Shown: piece by piece, positions 33,225 through 43,487 of the stretch
Position numbering within the stretch: the stretch's first letter is position 1
Layout: every line of letters starts with the position of its first letter
NCBI GenBank assembly: GCA_023954015.1
Contig: JAMLIS010000012.1
Coordinates: forward strand, 48,659 to 112,658
Reading direction: 5' to 3'
DNA: 64,000 nucleotides
From: Burkholderiaceae bacterium
Lineage (GTDB): Bacteria > Pseudomonadota > Gammaproteobacteria > Burkholderiales > Burkholderiaceae_E
The notes under the pieces: generated by a model
What the model saw: only the letters and a program-made list of their open reading frames with translations
Told to the model about the DNA's origin: nothing
Databases searched by the model: none
Translations under genes and position numbers: made by a program

Positions 33225-34391
33225 GTGCGGAACGATTATCGCACGCGCATTCTTCCGAACGCGGCGGCGGTGGACGCGGCGCAGTGGAATGCGCTCGCCG
33301 CCGCGGCCGCCGGACGCGAACGCGCGCAACCGTTCCTGCGGCACGAATTCTTCGACGCGCTCGAGCGTTCGGGGTGTGTCGGCGCGCACACCGGCTGGCA
33401 CGTGCAGCACCTGCTCGTGCACGACCGCGACGGGCCGGCCGCCGTCGTTCCGCTGTACCGCAAGTCGCATTCGTACGGCGAATACGTGTTCGACTGGGCG
33501 TGGGCCGACGCCTATGGGCGCGCCGGCCTGCGCTACTACCCGAAATGGCTGGTCGCGGTTCCCTTCACGCCGGTGCCCGGCGTGCGGATCGCCGCGCGCA
33601 ACGCGAGCGCTCGCCGCGCGGCGATCGAAGCCCTGCTCGCGCTCGCGCGCGACTCGTCGCTTTCGTCGCTGCACGTGCTTTATCCGCTCGCCGAAGAGGC
33701 GGCGCTGCTGCGCGACGCGGGCCTGTTGCTGCGTCACGGCGTGCAGTTCCACTGGCGCAACGATTCCCATGCGGATTTCGACGCGTTTCTCGCGACGCTC
33801 GCGCAACCGAAGCGCAAGAAGATCCGCGCCGAACGCCGGCGCGTCGCCGAATCGGGCGTTCGCATCCGGCACCGGCACGGAACGCAGATCCGTGCGTCGG
33901 ACTGGCGATTCTTCGTACGCTGCTACGAGTCGACCTACGCGGCACACCTGTCGACGCCCTACCTGAACCTGGAGTTCTTCGAACGCATCGGCGAGACGAT
34001 GCCCGAGCACCTGCTGCTGGTCGTCGCCGAGCGCGACTCGACGCCGATCGCGTCGGCGCTGTTCGTGCACGACGACGAACGTCTGTACGGACGCTACTGG
34101 GGTGCGCTCGAGGAGGTGCCGCTGCTGCATTTCGAGCTGTGCTACTACCAGGCGATCGACATCGCGATCGCGATGCGACTGCGCATCGTCGAGGGGGGCG
34201 CCCAGGGCGAGCACAAGCTCGCGCGCGGCTTCGAGGCGGTACCCACGGCTTCGGCGCATTGGCTGGCCGAGCCGGCCTTCGCCGACGCGGTCGAGCGCTT
34301 CCTCGCGCGCGAGGACCGCCACGTCGGTGACTACCTCGACGAACTGCGCGAGCGTTCGCCCTATCGCGCGAACCCTTCGCCCACGGCCTGA
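33225..34391 (+). CDS. FemAB/GNAT-like acyltransferase (PF04339-type)
   Basis: This 388-residue protein belongs to the group annotated as GNAT-family or peptidoglycan-biosynthesis proteins. Visible blocks are Q-P-F-L-R-H-E-F-F, H-S-Y-G-E-Y-V-F-D-W-A-W-A-D-A-Y, R-K-K-I-R-A-E-R-R, G-R-Y-W-G-A and G-G-A-Q-G-E-H-K-L-A-R-G-F. The reaction is not established. Start is unusual: no ATG exists nearby. GTG 33225 is the first standard codon, but a perfect AAGGAGG (33197-33203) sits 21 bases before it and only 6 bases before an in-frame CTG at 33210, which may be the real start. It is divergent from nadE with no room for a private promoter. Confidence 0.85.
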   Translation: MRNDYRTRILPNAAAVDAAQWNALAAAAAGRERAQPFLRHEFFDALERSGCVGAHTGWHVQHLLVHDRDGPAAVVPLYRKSHSYGEYVFDWAWADAYGRAGLRYYPKWLVAVPFTPVPGVRIAARNASARRAAIEALLALARDSSLSSLHVLYPLAEEAALLRDAGLLLRHGVQFHWRNDSHADFDAFLATLAQPKRKKIRAERRRVAESGVRIRHRHGTQIRASDWRFFVRCYESTYAAHLSTPYLNLEFFERIGETMPEHLLLVVAERDSTPIASALFVHDDERLYGRYWGALEEVPLLHFELCYYQAIDIAIAMRLRIVEGGAQGEHKLARGFEAVPTASAHWLAEPAFADAVERFLAREDRHVGDYLDELRERSPYRANPSPTA

Positions 34392-34409
34392 AAGCGCCGT
34401 CGCGCCGCC

Positions 34410-35603
34410 TCAGGAAATCGACGAAGGCCGGTCTTCTTCGCCGCCGAGCGCGACGAGCCGGAAACGCCGGTTCGCCTCGTCGGTGCGTCCCATCGCCTCG
34501 TACAGGCGCGCAAGCGCCAGGTGCACGCGCGCCCCGGGGTCGGCGTGCTCGGCGAGCAGCAGGAACTCCTCGGCCTTGCCCCACAGACCCTCGGCCGCGC
34601 ACAGCCGTCCGAGCGTCGAAAGCAGCACCGCGTCGTCGCCGTAGCGCACGCGCCAGCGCTCGGCATTGCCGAGCCGCTCGCGCGCCGGCACCTCGTCGAG
34701 ATCGGCGTACAGCGACACGAGCCGCTCGGCATGACGCATCTCGAGCGCCCGCTCGATCGCGCGGGCGGCCTGTTCCGGGCGGCCGACGCGCACGAAGGCA
34801 CGCGCGCCCGCCTCGACCACCTCGTCGATTGCCAGGTCGGCCGCGGTGAGCGACGCGTAGCGCTTCAGGATTTCGGCGAAGTCCGCGTGCGGCGCGGCGA
34901 AGAGCGCGCGATACGAGCGGATCTTCAGTCCGCGGATGGTCGGCTCCGGCAGCGCGTCACGCTTCTCGAGCTCACGCAGCGTCTGCAGCAGTCCGGCCCA
35001 GTCCTGCGCGAGTTCCTGCGCGCGCAGCGACAGGCGCATCGCGTGCAGGTGGCCCGGCCCGCCGGCGCGCAGCGTCTCGATTGCCGCGAGCGCGTCCTCG
35101 GGGCGCTGATCGTCCAGCGCAAGTTCGGCACTCGTCATCAGTTGCGCGTGCCAGGCGCCCGGTTCGTCGCGCGCCGAATCGAGCCAGCGATCGCGCCTCT
35201 CGGGCTGGCGCATGCGGTGCGCCGCGCGAGCGGCGACCAGCGACGCCACGCCGGCCAGCGACGTGTCGACCAGCGCGTTCTGCGCCAGGCGCTCGGCGCG
35301 CCCGAAGCGCCCCTCGAACAACGCGAGCACGCTGTCGCGCAGGGAGGCCAGTGCGCTGTCCCGCCGTCGCCGCTCCCGGTACTCGCGCACCAGCGTCGGC
35401 AGGCGCCATGCACCCGACAGCGCAACGAGCACCCAGTGCAGAGCGACGAAGGCCGCGATGAGGACGAGCACCGCGAGATTCGCCGACACGTCGATGCGAT
35501 ACGGCGGCCACAGGACGGCGACGTTTCCGTGATTGAAGCGCATCAGCATCGCCAGCCCGACCGCGGCCGATACGATCAACAGCGCCCAGACGACGCGTCG
35601 CAC
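34410..35603 (-). CDS. hemY: HemY protein (TPR, heme-biosynthesis operon)
   Basis: This 397-residue inner-membrane protein has two N-terminal membrane segments (about 5-22 and 43-65), then TPR-like helices. It contains the HemY pattern R-F-N-H-G-N-V-A-V-L-W-P-P-Y-R and, later, C-A-A-E-G-L-W-G-K-A-E-E. This is the proteobacterial operon HemY, not protoporphyrinogen oxidase. Its role in heme synthesis is unresolved; a scaffold function has been suggested. The start is GTG at 35603, 15 bases after hemX. Confidence 0.9.
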   Translation of the reverse strand: MRRVVWALLIVSAAVGLAMLMRFNHGNVAVLWPPYRIDVSANLAVLVLIAAFVALHWVLVALSGAWRLPTLVREYRERRRRDSALASLRDSVLALFEGRFGRAERLAQNALVDTSLAGVASLVAARAAHRMRQPERRDRWLDSARDEPGAWHAQLMTSAELALDDQRPEDALAAIETLRAGGPGHLHAMRLSLRAQELAQDWAGLLQTLRELEKRDALPEPTIRGLKIRSYRALFAAPHADFAEILKRYASLTAADLAIDEVVEAGARAFVRVGRPEQAARAIERALEMRHAERLVSLYADLDEVPARERLGNAERWRVRYGDDAVLLSTLGRLCAAEGLWGKAEEFLLLAEHADPGARVHLALARLYEAMGRTDEANRRFRLVALGGEEDRPSSIS

Positions 35604-35618
35604 GGCTCGTCCCGTCCC

Positions 35619-36701
35619 TCAGCGCGGTGCGTCGCGCGTCGTGCGCGCGGCGCGCGCGGCGCGCACCGCCGACAGGCTCTCGGCGAGCGTGGGCGGCTCG
35701 AGCACGATGCGCGTGCCGACCAACTGGCGCAACTGCGCCACGGTGGCCGCCACCGCGCGATCGTCGACGTCGTACCAGGTGCGCAGCCAGTCGATCGCGC
35801 GCTCGATGTCGCTGCGGAACAGCTTTGCGTTGCGCGACAGCAGCGAAAGTCGCGCATTGAGCAGCAGCAGGCGCAGGTTCTCGCGCAGGAAATACGCCTG
35901 GTCGGGTGCCAGCAGCATCGCTTCGGGCGCATCGACGCGGCGCACCCGAAAAAGCTGTTCGAGTTCGTCGCGCAGCGCGCCGAGCCCGGCGCTGCCTTGC
36001 GCGGGCGCGCCGCGATGGCGGCTCGCCACCGACGAGAGCAGCGGATAGCCGTCGATCGAACGCATCGTCGCGTCGATGCGCAGCGCGAGCGAAGCCACGT
36101 CGGCCGCCGGGTATGCCTTGACGCGCTCGATGTCGTGCGCCAGCGACGTGCGCACCGGCTGCAGGCTGGGGTCGTCCTGGCGCGCCAGGCGCGCGTCGAG
36201 TTCCTGCATCGCGGTGAGCGCGGCCTGCGCGCCCGCACCGAGCGCAAGCTGCTGTCCGGCGAGCACGAGCGAGGATTCGACTTCGGCCAGCAGGACGTCG
36301 GTGGAGTCTTCGGCGAGGTTGCGGTAGAGGTTCTCGATCTGCGCCTGCAGCCCGGCGATGTCGAGACCGCGGCGCTCGAGCGCGGCCAGGCGGTCGCGCA
36401 GGTCGCGCAATTCCGCGCGCATCGGCTGGTCGGCCGACTGCAATTGCGCGAGCCGGTCGTCGACCTCCTGCAGCCGCCGCGCGGCCTCGGACTGCAGCGA
36501 CCCGATGCGCGGGACGGCGAGCAGGAAAGCCAGCAGCGCGATCGCGAGGGCGGCGATCGAAATCCCCAGCGGCGCGCCGCCGCGCAGTCGGGCGCGCAGC
36601 GTTTCGCCGTGCCCGTGCGCCGGAAGCGAAGACGCGCTCGTGGACCCGGGCACGCCGGCCTCCGCAGCGGCCGGCACTGCGCTTTCGCGTTCAGACACCA
36701 T
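35619..36701 (-). CDS. hemX: HemX-like membrane protein
   Basis: This 360-residue protein has a single membrane segment at about 46-64, a coiled-coil region (about 68-115, with R-R-L-Q-E-V-D-D-R-L-A-Q-L-Q) and a helical periplasmic C-terminal part. It is often annotated as uroporphyrinogen-III methyltransferase, but no methyltransferase motif is present, so the enzymatic label is not supported. Its ATG (36701) overlaps the hemD stop by 11 bases, indicating translational coupling in hemCDXY. Confidence 0.9.
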   Translation of the reverse strand: MVSERESAVPAAAEAGVPGSTSASSLPAHGHGETLRARLRGGAPLGISIAALAIALLAFLLAVPRIGSLQSEAARRLQEVDDRLAQLQSADQPMRAELRDLRDRLAALERRGLDIAGLQAQIENLYRNLAEDSTDVLLAEVESSLVLAGQQLALGAGAQAALTAMQELDARLARQDDPSLQPVRTSLAHDIERVKAYPAADVASLALRIDATMRSIDGYPLLSSVASRHRGAPAQGSAGLGALRDELEQLFRVRRVDAPEAMLLAPDQAYFLRENLRLLLLNARLSLLSRNAKLFRSDIERAIDWLRTWYDVDDRAVAATVAQLRQLVGTRIVLEPPTLAESLSAVRAARAARTTRDAPR

Positions 36702-37479
36702 CAGGGCTCGACGAATCGGAAGCGGATTCTAGCGCGAGCAACAATGCGCGCTCGCCGGGATCGATGTTGCGCACGTCGCGCCAGCCCGCGTCGCGCAGCG
36801 CCTGCGCGATGCGCGGGTGGATCGCCAGCGCGGGCTGGCGCGTCGCACGCTCGCGCAATCGCGCACGCTCGAGAAAAGCGTCGAGCCGCGCGACGCCGGC
36901 CGCCTGCGCGACGACGAAGCACACCGGACGGTTCTCGTCGGCGAGCCAGCGGCGCAGCATCTCCAGCGCAGCGGCTTCGGGCTCCTGCAGTGCATGACGA
37001 TACGCCGCCAGCACGTCGACCCGTGCGCCGCGCTCGCGCAGCGCGTCGATCCAGGCGTCGGAGCCGCGCTCGCCGCGCAGCACGAGCACCCGGCATGCCG
37101 ACGGATCGTCGAGCGGCGGCAGGCAGGCGAGCGCCGCGGCGTCGAAGGGCGGCGCCTCGGGCGATACCACGCGCAGCGGCGCACGGCGAAAGGTTGCATC
37201 TTCCAGGGCCGCGCGACTGCCCGGACCGACGACAGCCGCCACGGTATCCGGCGGCCAGTCCGGGGCCAGCCGCGCTGCGGCCTGCACGGCCGCCGGACTG
37301 ACGAGGACGACGACATCGTAGGATCCGAGCCTGCCGATCGCCTCGCGCAGGCGCGCATCGTGTTCGCGTTCCACGATGCGCGTCAGGCCGAGCGCAAGCG
37401 CTTCGTGCCCGCGGCCGCGCAGGCGCGCGGCGAGGGCTTCGCAGCGCGGCGCCGCCTGCGTCAGGACGACGCGAGCCAC
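36691..37479 (-). CDS. hemD: Uroporphyrinogen-III synthase
   Basis: HemD closes hydroxymethylbilane and inverts ring D to give uroporphyrinogen III. The 262-residue protein starts at GTG 37479 (V-A-R-V-V-L-T-Q) and shows the two-lobed layout of the poorly conserved family: [25 protein letters not shown] and A-Y-R-H. It overlaps hemC by 19 bases. Assignment rests on these motifs plus the strict hemC neighbourhood. Confidence 0.93.
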   Translation of the reverse strand: MARVVLTQAAPRCEALAARLRGRGHEALALGLTRIVEREHDARLREAIGRLGSYDVVVLVSPAAVQAAARLAPDWPPDTVAAVVGPGSRAALEDATFRRAPLRVVSPEAPPFDAAALACLPPLDDPSACRVLVLRGERGSDAWIDALRERGARVDVLAAYRHALQEPEAAALEMLRRWLADENRPVCFVVAQAAGVARLDAFLERARLRERATRQPALAIHPRIAQALRDAGWRDVRNIDPGERALLLALESASDSSSPDGV

Positions 37480-38426
37480 TGCGCGGCGCCTTGTCCGAGC
37501 AGCGAATTCGCCGCGCGTTCACCGAGGCGCAGCGCGGCCTCCGCATCGTCGGCGTCGCATTCGACGGTCGCCTCGGCCATCGAACGCCCGTCCTGCGACG
37601 CGACGCGCGCGACGAGCTTCAGCCCACCGGACGGCCGGGACACGCACCAGGCTGCCAGCGGAACGCGACAGCTTCCGCCGAGCAGGCGCGACACCGTGCG
37701 CTCGGCGTGCACCTCGACGGTGGTGCGGGCATCGGCCAGCGGCGCCAGCCAGCGCGCGAGGTCGGAGCGCCCGGCGAGCGTCTCGATCGCCAGCGCACCC
37801 TGCCCCGGCGCCGGCACGCTGATCGCGGGCTCGACGATCGCGCGGATGCGCTCGGCCAGTCCGAGACGTTTGAGCCCCGCCGCGGCGAGCACGATCGCGT
37901 CGTAGCGCCCCTCGTCGAGGCGCGCGAGACGCGTGACGACGTTGCCGCGCAGCGGCAGCACTTCGAGCGACGGGAAGCGATGGCGAATCTGCGCCGCGCG
38001 GCGCAGGCTCGAAGTGCCCACGCGCGCGCCGGCCGGCATTTCCGCCAGCGACGAATGGGTCGCCGAGACGAAGGCGTCGCGCGGATCCTCGCGCGGAAGC
38101 ACGGCGGCGAGCGAAAACGGCTCGCCGATCTCCATCGGCACGTCCTTCAGCGAGTGCACGGCCAGGTCGGCGCGAGCGTCGAGCAGCGCGAGTTCGAGTT
38201 CCTTGGTGAACAGGCCTTTGCCGCCGATTTCGGCGAGCGCTCGATCGAGCTGCCGATCGCCCTCGGTGGTCATGCCGAGGATCGACACCTCGCAGCGCGG
38301 GTAGCACTCGCGCAGGCGGCGCTGCACGTGCTCGGCCTGCCACATCGCCAGCCGGCTCTCGCGCGAGGCGATGACGAGCCGCTGCGGTGATCCTTCGGCG
38401 GATGCGGGCGGATTTTCCGGGCCCAC
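37461..38426 (-). CDS. hemC: Porphobilinogen deaminase
   Basis: HemC polymerises four porphobilinogens into hydroxymethylbilane. It has 321 residues, with [14 protein letters not shown] near the start, H-S-L-K-D-V-P in the active site, T-S-S-L-R-R, and the dipyrromethane-cofactor cysteine C253 in G-G-S-C-R-V-P. The start is the GTG at 38426, which directly follows the TGA of the upstream response-regulator gene. The first 15 residues are not conserved. Confidence 0.95.
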   Translation of the reverse strand: MGPENPPASAEGSPQRLVIASRESRLAMWQAEHVQRRLRECYPRCEVSILGMTTEGDRQLDRALAEIGGKGLFTKELELALLDARADLAVHSLKDVPMEIGEPFSLAAVLPREDPRDAFVSATHSSLAEMPAGARVGTSSLRRAAQIRHRFPSLEVLPLRGNVVTRLARLDEGRYDAIVLAAAGLKRLGLAERIRAIVEPAISVPAPGQGALAIETLAGRSDLARWLAPLADARTTVEVHAERTVSRLLGGSCRVPLAAWCVSRPSGGLKLVARVASQDGRSMAEATVECDADDAEAALRLGERAANSLLGQGAAQWLASS

Positions 38427-39224
38427 TCAGGTGACCAGGTTCTTCACCGTCGACCACTGTCGCCGGCTGACCGGCAGGCGCTCCGGTATGTCGCGCAGCA
38501 CCACCTGCCAGTACGGGTCTCCGCCCTCGGCCTCGCCGGTCGGCGTGACGCGCTCGAATCCGGCGATCGACGGACGCGCGACGAGTGCGTTTCGGTGGAT
38601 CCGCACGAAGCGGTCGCCGAACTCTTCCTCGAGCGAGGTGAGCGACTCCTCGATCAGGTACTCGCGCTCCTTCGAGCGCACGGTGATGTACTTCAGTTCG
38701 GCCTTCAGGTAGACGACCTGCTCGAGCGGCACCAGGATGACGCGGCCGCGCTCGTGCACCGACAGGTGGCGGCGGCGCGTATTGGTCGCGCGGGCGAGCT
38801 GGTCGATCGCCTGCGCCTGTTCGAGCGGGATGCGCGTGAGCGCGCGCTCGAGCGCCTGGCGCAGGCGTTCGGCGCGCACCGGCTTCAGCAGGTAGTCGAT
38901 CGCGCGCACCTCGAAGGCGTCGACGGCGAACTCGTCGTGCGCGGTGGCGAAGATGATCAGCGGCATCGGGCGCGGCGGGTCGGACTGCGCGCGCGCGGAG
39001 ATGTGGCGTGCCAGTTCGATGCCGGTCATGCCGGGCATCTGGATGTCGAGCAGGACGATCTGCGGATGCGCGGACTCGATCTGCGACAGCGCCTCGGGGG
39101 CGTTGGGCGCCTCGCCGACGATGCGGTGCGGGAAGTCGGGCGCAAGGTCGGCCAGCAGCTCGCGCAGGCGCGAACGCGCGACCGGTTCGTCGTCAACGAT
39201 CAGGATCGATGGAACGTCTGACAT
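38427..39224 (-). CDS. algR: LytTR response regulator, AlgR type
   Basis: This 265-residue regulator has a receiver domain (about 1-130) with acidic residues D11-D12, the phosphorylation site D60 in V-L-L-D-I-Q-M-P-G and K in L-L-K-P-V-R. A LytTR DNA-binding domain follows (about 155-260; R-I-H-R-N-A-L-V, S-R-R-Q-W). AlgR controls alginate, twitching and virulence genes in pseudomonads; the regulon here is unknown. It overlaps the kinase gene by 32 bases and abuts hemC, a linkage also known in Pseudomonas. Confidence 0.92.
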   Translation of the reverse strand: MSDVPSILIVDDEPVARSRLRELLADLAPDFPHRIVGEAPNAPEALSQIESAHPQIVLLDIQMPGMTGIELARHISARAQSDPPRPMPLIIFATAHDEFAVDAFEVRAIDYLLKPVRAERLRQALERALTRIPLEQAQAIDQLARATNTRRRHLSVHERGRVILVPLEQVVYLKAELKYITVRSKEREYLIEESLTSLEEEFGDRFVRIHRNALVARPSIAGFERVTPTGEAEGGDPYWQVVLRDIPERLPVSRRQWSTVKNLVT

Positions 39225-40356
39225 CTCGGCGTCTTCTCTCTTTTCTGTAGGGGAACTGCACGGTCACGTGAAAGCGCCCGTCGACGCTCGAGGTCTCGAG
39301 CTGACCCTCGACGTCGAAGGTGAGATCCAGACGCTCGCGCACGTTGGACAGCGCCATGTGATTGCCGTTGCGACTGGGCGCCGACTGCGGCACCGGGTTG
39401 ACGATCTCCACGCGCACGCGGTCGCCGGAGCGCGAGATCGACACGACGATCTCGCCCGCGCTGGCGCTCGGCTCGATGCCGTGGTGCACCGCGTTCTCCA
39501 CCAGCGGCTGCAGCAGCAGCGACGGCAGCAACGCGTCGCCCGGCATGTCGTCGATCTCCCAGCGCACCGACAGCCGTTCGGCCAGGCGCAACTTCTCGAT
39601 CGTAAGGTACTCCTTGCACAGCAGCACCTCGTCGTCGAGCGGAACCAGCTCGCGGCTGTCCTTCATGAAGACGCGGAACAGGTCCGCGAGATTCTCGAGC
39701 GTGCGCTCGGCCTTGCGCGGGTCGCTGCGCATGAGGCCGAGGACGGTGTTCAGGCTGTTGAACAGGAAATGCGGCCGGATTCGCGCCTGCAGCGCCTGCA
39801 GGCGCCCTTCGGCCTGCGAAGGCTGCAAGGACAGCTGGCGCAGCCGGAGGAACTCGATGAGCACCCAGGCGACCGCCACTGCGGCCAGCAGGCGCGGGAC
39901 GAGCGGCAGCAACGGCCATGCCGACTCCGGCGGCGCGCCGGCGTCGACGAACGACACCGCGACGGTGAGCAGCGCCGGGACGCCGAGCGCGACCGTCCAC
40001 TGCAGCGCACGCCGCGCCCCGTTGACGAAACGCCGTGCCGCGCACAACAGGAGCAGCGACGCCGCGGCGACCGCATTGACGTGCAGCAGCGTTTCGAGGA
40101 CGGACCACGGCTGCGCGCCGCTCGCTTGCGCGAGCCAGCTGACGAGCAGTACGCCGAGGTTCAGCGGAACGAGGACGCGGGCGACCGTGCCCATGTTGCA
40201 GCAGTCGGGGACGACGGGAAAATCTGCGCCGTCGGTGAGGCGGCGTCGCGGCGGCAACGCCGCGACGGTCGAAGCGCCGACCGCGCCGACCGCGCCGGTC
40301 GGCAGCGTGAGGTCCGGCGCGGCCGCTTCGTGCGGTCCCCGACTGCGATCGCTCAT
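39193..40356 (-). CDS. algZ: LytS/AlgZ-type sensor histidine kinase
   Basis: This 387-residue kinase has several membrane helices in its N-terminal part (about 55-170) and a His_kinase domain (PF06580 type) with R-I-R-P-H-F-L-F-N-S-L-N, where H is the phospho-acceptor. The ATPase part has L-L-L-Q-P-L-V-E-N-A-V-H-H-G. The ATG at 40356 has GGGAGG upstream; a GTG at 40377 is open but has no ribosome-binding site. No periplasmic sensor domain of size is visible, so the signal is probably sensed in or near the membrane. It is divergent from argH. Confidence 0.9.
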   Translation of the reverse strand: MSDRSRGPHEAAAPDLTLPTGAVGAVGASTVAALPPRRRLTDGADFPVVPDCCNMGTVARVLVPLNLGVLLVSWLAQASGAQPWSVLETLLHVNAVAAASLLLLCAARRFVNGARRALQWTVALGVPALLTVAVSFVDAGAPPESAWPLLPLVPRLLAAVAVAWVLIEFLRLRQLSLQPSQAEGRLQALQARIRPHFLFNSLNTVLGLMRSDPRKAERTLENLADLFRVFMKDSRELVPLDDEVLLCKEYLTIEKLRLAERLSVRWEIDDMPGDALLPSLLLQPLVENAVHHGIEPSASAGEIVVSISRSGDRVRVEIVNPVPQSAPSRNGNHMALSNVRERLDLTFDVEGQLETSSVDGRFHVTVQFPYRKERRRRDVRRSIDPDR

Positions 40357-40392
40357 CGACCTCCCCAACGACGGCACGCGCGTCCCGGCTCG

Positions 40393-40398
40393 TATAAT
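40393..40398 (+). promoter_or_regulatory. -10 hexamer upstream of argH
   Basis: A consensus TATAAT lies 32 bases before the argH ATG, in the 74-base gap shared with the divergent kinase gene. No clear -35 hexamer was found at 16-18 bases. Confidence 0.4.
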
Positions 40399-40430
40399 CC
40401 CCCGGCTCGATCGCTACGTGCCGGCCGATT

Positions 40431-41828
40431 ATGACAGATCAACTTTCCAAGAAATCCGAGGCGTGGTCGGCGCGCTTCTCGGAACCGGTCGCCGAGTTGG
40501 TCAAACGCTACACCGCGTCGGTCGACTTCGACCGACGCCTGGCGCCTTTCGACATCGAGGCCTCGCTCGCGCATGCGGCGATGCTCGGATCGGTCGGCCT
40601 GCTGACGGCGGAAGACCTGCGCGCGATCCGCGCGGGCATGGCGCAGATCCGCGACGAGATCGAACGCGGCGAGTTCGCCTGGTCGATCGACCTCGAAGAC
40701 GTGCACCTGAACATCGAAAAGCGCCTCACCGAACTGATCGGCGAGCCCGGCAAGCGGCTTCACACCGCGCGCTCGCGCAACGACCAGGTCGCCACCGACC
40801 TTCGCCTGTGGCTGCGGGCGAGCATCGACGACACGCTGCAGCTGCTCGCATCGCTGCAGCGCGCGCTGCTCGACCTGGCCGAAGCGAACGCACAGACGAT
40901 CCTGCCCGGCTTCACGCACCTGCAGGTCGCGCAACCGGTCACCTTCGGCCACCACCTGCTCGCCTACGTCGAGATGTTCGCGCGCGACGCAGAGCGCTTC
41001 CGAGACGCCCGCCGCCGAACGAACCGCCTTCCGCTGGGCGCCGCTGCACTGGCCGGCACGTCGTTCCCGATCGACCGCGAGCAGGTAGCGCGTGCACTCG
41101 GCTTCGAGGCGCTGTGCGGCAATTCGCTCGACGCGGTCTCCGATCGCGACTTCGCCATCGAGTATTGCGCCGCAGCGAGCCTGGCGATGATGCACGTCTC
41201 GCGTCTGTCCGAGGAACTCGTGCTCTGGATGTCGCCGCGCATCGGCTTCATCGACCTCGCCGACCGCTTCTGCACCGGTTCGTCGATCATGCCGCAGAAG
41301 AAGAATCCCGACGTGCCCGAGCTGGCACGCGGCAAGACGGGCCGCGTCTACGGACACCTGGTCGCGTTGCTCACCCTGATGAAGGGCCAGCCACTCGCGT
41401 ACAACAAGGACAACCAGGAAGACAAGGAGCCGCTGTTCGACACCGCCGATACGCTCGGCGACACGTTGCGCATCTTCGTCGACCTGGTCGGCGGAGTGCG
41501 CGTGCGCGCCGATCGCATGCGGGCGGCGGCCGCCGAAGGCTTCTCCACCGCCACCGACCTGGCCGACTACCTCGTGCGCAAGGGGCTGGCCTTTCGCGAC
41601 GCACACGAGGCGGTTGCGCGCGCGGTGCGCGCGGCGGCCGAGCGCGGCGTCGATCTCGCCGAACTGGGCATCGGCGAACTGCGCGCGTTCAGCCCGCTGA
41701 TCGACGCCGACGTGCACGGGGTGCTGGCGCTCGAGGGCTCCGTCGCATCGCGCGACCACCCCGGCGGCACCGCACCGGCGCAGGTCCGTGCAGCGATCGC
41801 CGGACACCGCGCGCGCCTGTCGAACTGA
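40431..41828 (+). CDS. argH: Argininosuccinate lyase
   Basis: ArgH splits argininosuccinate into arginine and fumarate, the last step of arginine synthesis. The 465-residue protein has the fumarase/aspartase superfamily signature [12 protein letters not shown], with the catalytic serine in S-S-I-M-P, and T-A-R-S-R-N-D-Q-V. Length matches the family. No other arg gene is adjacent, which is usual for argH in Burkholderiales. The 247 bases downstream contain a TATAAT (41928-41933) that could serve the next gene. Confidence 0.97.
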   Translation: MTDQLSKKSEAWSARFSEPVAELVKRYTASVDFDRRLAPFDIEASLAHAAMLGSVGLLTAEDLRAIRAGMAQIRDEIERGEFAWSIDLEDVHLNIEKRLTELIGEPGKRLHTARSRNDQVATDLRLWLRASIDDTLQLLASLQRALLDLAEANAQTILPGFTHLQVAQPVTFGHHLLAYVEMFARDAERFRDARRRTNRLPLGAAALAGTSFPIDREQVARALGFEALCGNSLDAVSDRDFAIEYCAAASLAMMHVSRLSEELVLWMSPRIGFIDLADRFCTGSSIMPQKKNPDVPELARGKTGRVYGHLVALLTLMKGQPLAYNKDNQEDKEPLFDTADTLGDTLRIFVDLVGGVRVRADRMRAAAAEGFSTATDLADYLVRKGLAFRDAHEAVARAVRAAAERGVDLAELGIGELRAFSPLIDADVHGVLALEGSVASRDHPGGTAPAQVRAAIAGHRARLSN

Positions 41829-42075
41829 GGCGCGAGGCCGGGCTGCTCCCGATCCCCGCGGCGAGCGGCCGGCGCGATCGGTCCTCGCCGACTTTGCCGC
41901 GGGGTTCGCCGGCGCGAAGCCGGCGGCTATAATCGATCCGTCTTCCAGCCCGGCAGGTCGGGACGAATCCCTCGCGCACCCCGCCTGACTGAATGAACGA
42001 ATCCGAGCCTCGATGGCGTCGCACCGGCGCCTGCTTGCCGCGCCGCCCGCCTGACCGTCCGGTGCGCGCAACCTG

Positions 42076-43395
42076 ATGGAAATCGCCATCCTGTTCGGAC
42101 TGATCGTGCTGAACGGTCTGTTCGCGATGTCCGAGATCGCGCTGGTCACGGCGCGCAAGGCCCGGCTGCAGAAGCTCGCCGAAGAAGGCGACCGCGGCGC
42201 GGCGATCGCGCTGGCCCTGGGCTCCGATCCGAACCGCTTCCTGTCCACGATCCAGATCGGCATCACGTCGATCGGCATATTGAACGGAATCGTCGGCCAG
42301 GCGGCGCTCGCCGATCCGTTCTCCGACTGGCTGGAGACGCTAGGCGCACGCCAGCCCTATGCCGACTGGGCGGCCACCGCGCTGGTCGTCGTCGTCGTCA
42401 CCTACGTGTCGATCGTCGTCGGCGAACTCGTGCCGAAGCGCCTGGGCCAGATCAATCCGGAGAACGTCGCTCGCTACGTCTCGCGCGCGATGACGATCCT
42501 CGCCAAGATGACGCGCCCGTTCGTGCGGCTGCTGTCGTGGTCCACCGAGGTGCTGCTGCGCGCGGTCGGCGCGACCCGCATCACCGCCCCGTCGGTCACC
42601 GAGGAGGAGATCCACGCAATGCTCGCCGAGGGCTCCGAGTCCGGGGTCATCGAGCGCAGCGAGCACGCGATGGTGCGCAACGTGTTCCGCCTCGACGACC
42701 GGCAGATCTCGTCGCTGATGGTGCCGCGCCCCGACATCGTCTGGCTCGATGTGGTCGACGGAATCGACCTGAACCTGCGCCGCATCGCGGAATCCGAGCA
42801 TTCGCGTTTCCCGGTGTGCCGGGGGGGTGTCGACGAGGTGCTCGGCTTCGTGCACGCCAAGCAGTTGCTTGCGCAGTCGCTGCGCGACGGCAAGATCGAC
42901 CTCACCGCGAACCTGCAGGAGATGCTCTACGTCCCGGAGACGCTCACCGGGATGGAACTGCTCGAGAATTTCCGCAGCTCGAACACGCAGATCGCGCTCG
43001 TCATCGACGAGTACGGCGAGGTGCAGGGACTGATCACCCTGCACGACCTGCTCGAGGCGATCACCGGAGAGTTCGCCACCGGCGACATCGACGACAGCTG
43101 GGCCTACCAGCGCGAGGACGGCTCCTGGCTGCTCGACGGCCTCATCCCGACGCCCGAGCTGAAAGACAGGCTCGGGCTGCGCACGCTGCCCGAGGAGGAG
43201 CGCGAGCGCTACCAGGCGCTCAGCGGGATGCTGATGCTGATGCTCGGGCGCATGCCGCAGACGGGCGACACGGTGGTCTGGGAGAACTGGCGCTTCGAGG
43301 TCGTCGACATGGACGGCAAGCGCGTCGACAAGGTGCTCGCCTCTCAGGTGCCGCTCGCGCCGTCGCCCGACGAGGAAGTCCTGTCGCCCGAGTGA
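42076..43395 (+). CDS. CNNM/HlyC-CorC family transporter with CBS pair
   Basis: This 439-residue protein has an N-terminal DUF21/CNNM membrane domain (about 1-190; F-A-M-S-E-I-A-L-V-T, V-G-E-L-V-P-K-R-L), a CBS pair (about 210-335; V-P-R-P-D-I-V-W-L-D, I-D-E-Y-G-E-V-Q-G-L-I-T) and a C-terminal CorC_HlyC domain (about 350-430). Relatives transport or regulate Mg2+ or Co2+, often as exporters; the exact ion is not proven. It starts with ATG at 42076 and stands alone. Confidence 0.9.
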   Translation: MEIAILFGLIVLNGLFAMSEIALVTARKARLQKLAEEGDRGAAIALALGSDPNRFLSTIQIGITSIGILNGIVGQAALADPFSDWLETLGARQPYADWAATALVVVVVTYVSIVVGELVPKRLGQINPENVARYVSRAMTILAKMTRPFVRLLSWSTEVLLRAVGATRITAPSVTEEEIHAMLAEGSESGVIERSEHAMVRNVFRLDDRQISSLMVPRPDIVWLDVVDGIDLNLRRIAESEHSRFPVCRGGVDEVLGFVHAKQLLAQSLRDGKIDLTANLQEMLYVPETLTGMELLENFRSSNTQIALVIDEYGEVQGLITLHDLLEAITGEFATGDIDDSWAYQREDGSWLLDGLIPTPELKDRLGLRTLPEEERERYQALSGMLMLMLGRMPQTGDTVVWENWRFEVVDMDGKRVDKVLASQVPLAPSPDEEVLSPE

Positions 43396-43487
43396 CGACG
43401 CGCAATTGCGCATTGCGCACCGTCGTCCCGCTGATGGACAATGGCGCGCCTTTCGCCTGAACCGGCGGCGATCGACGAGGTGACCCG

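Noticed and set aside
35619..36701. Uroporphyrinogen-III C-methyltransferase activity for HemX
   Set aside because: The product lacks S-adenosylmethionine-binding motifs; the name is a historical annotation carried over from the operon.
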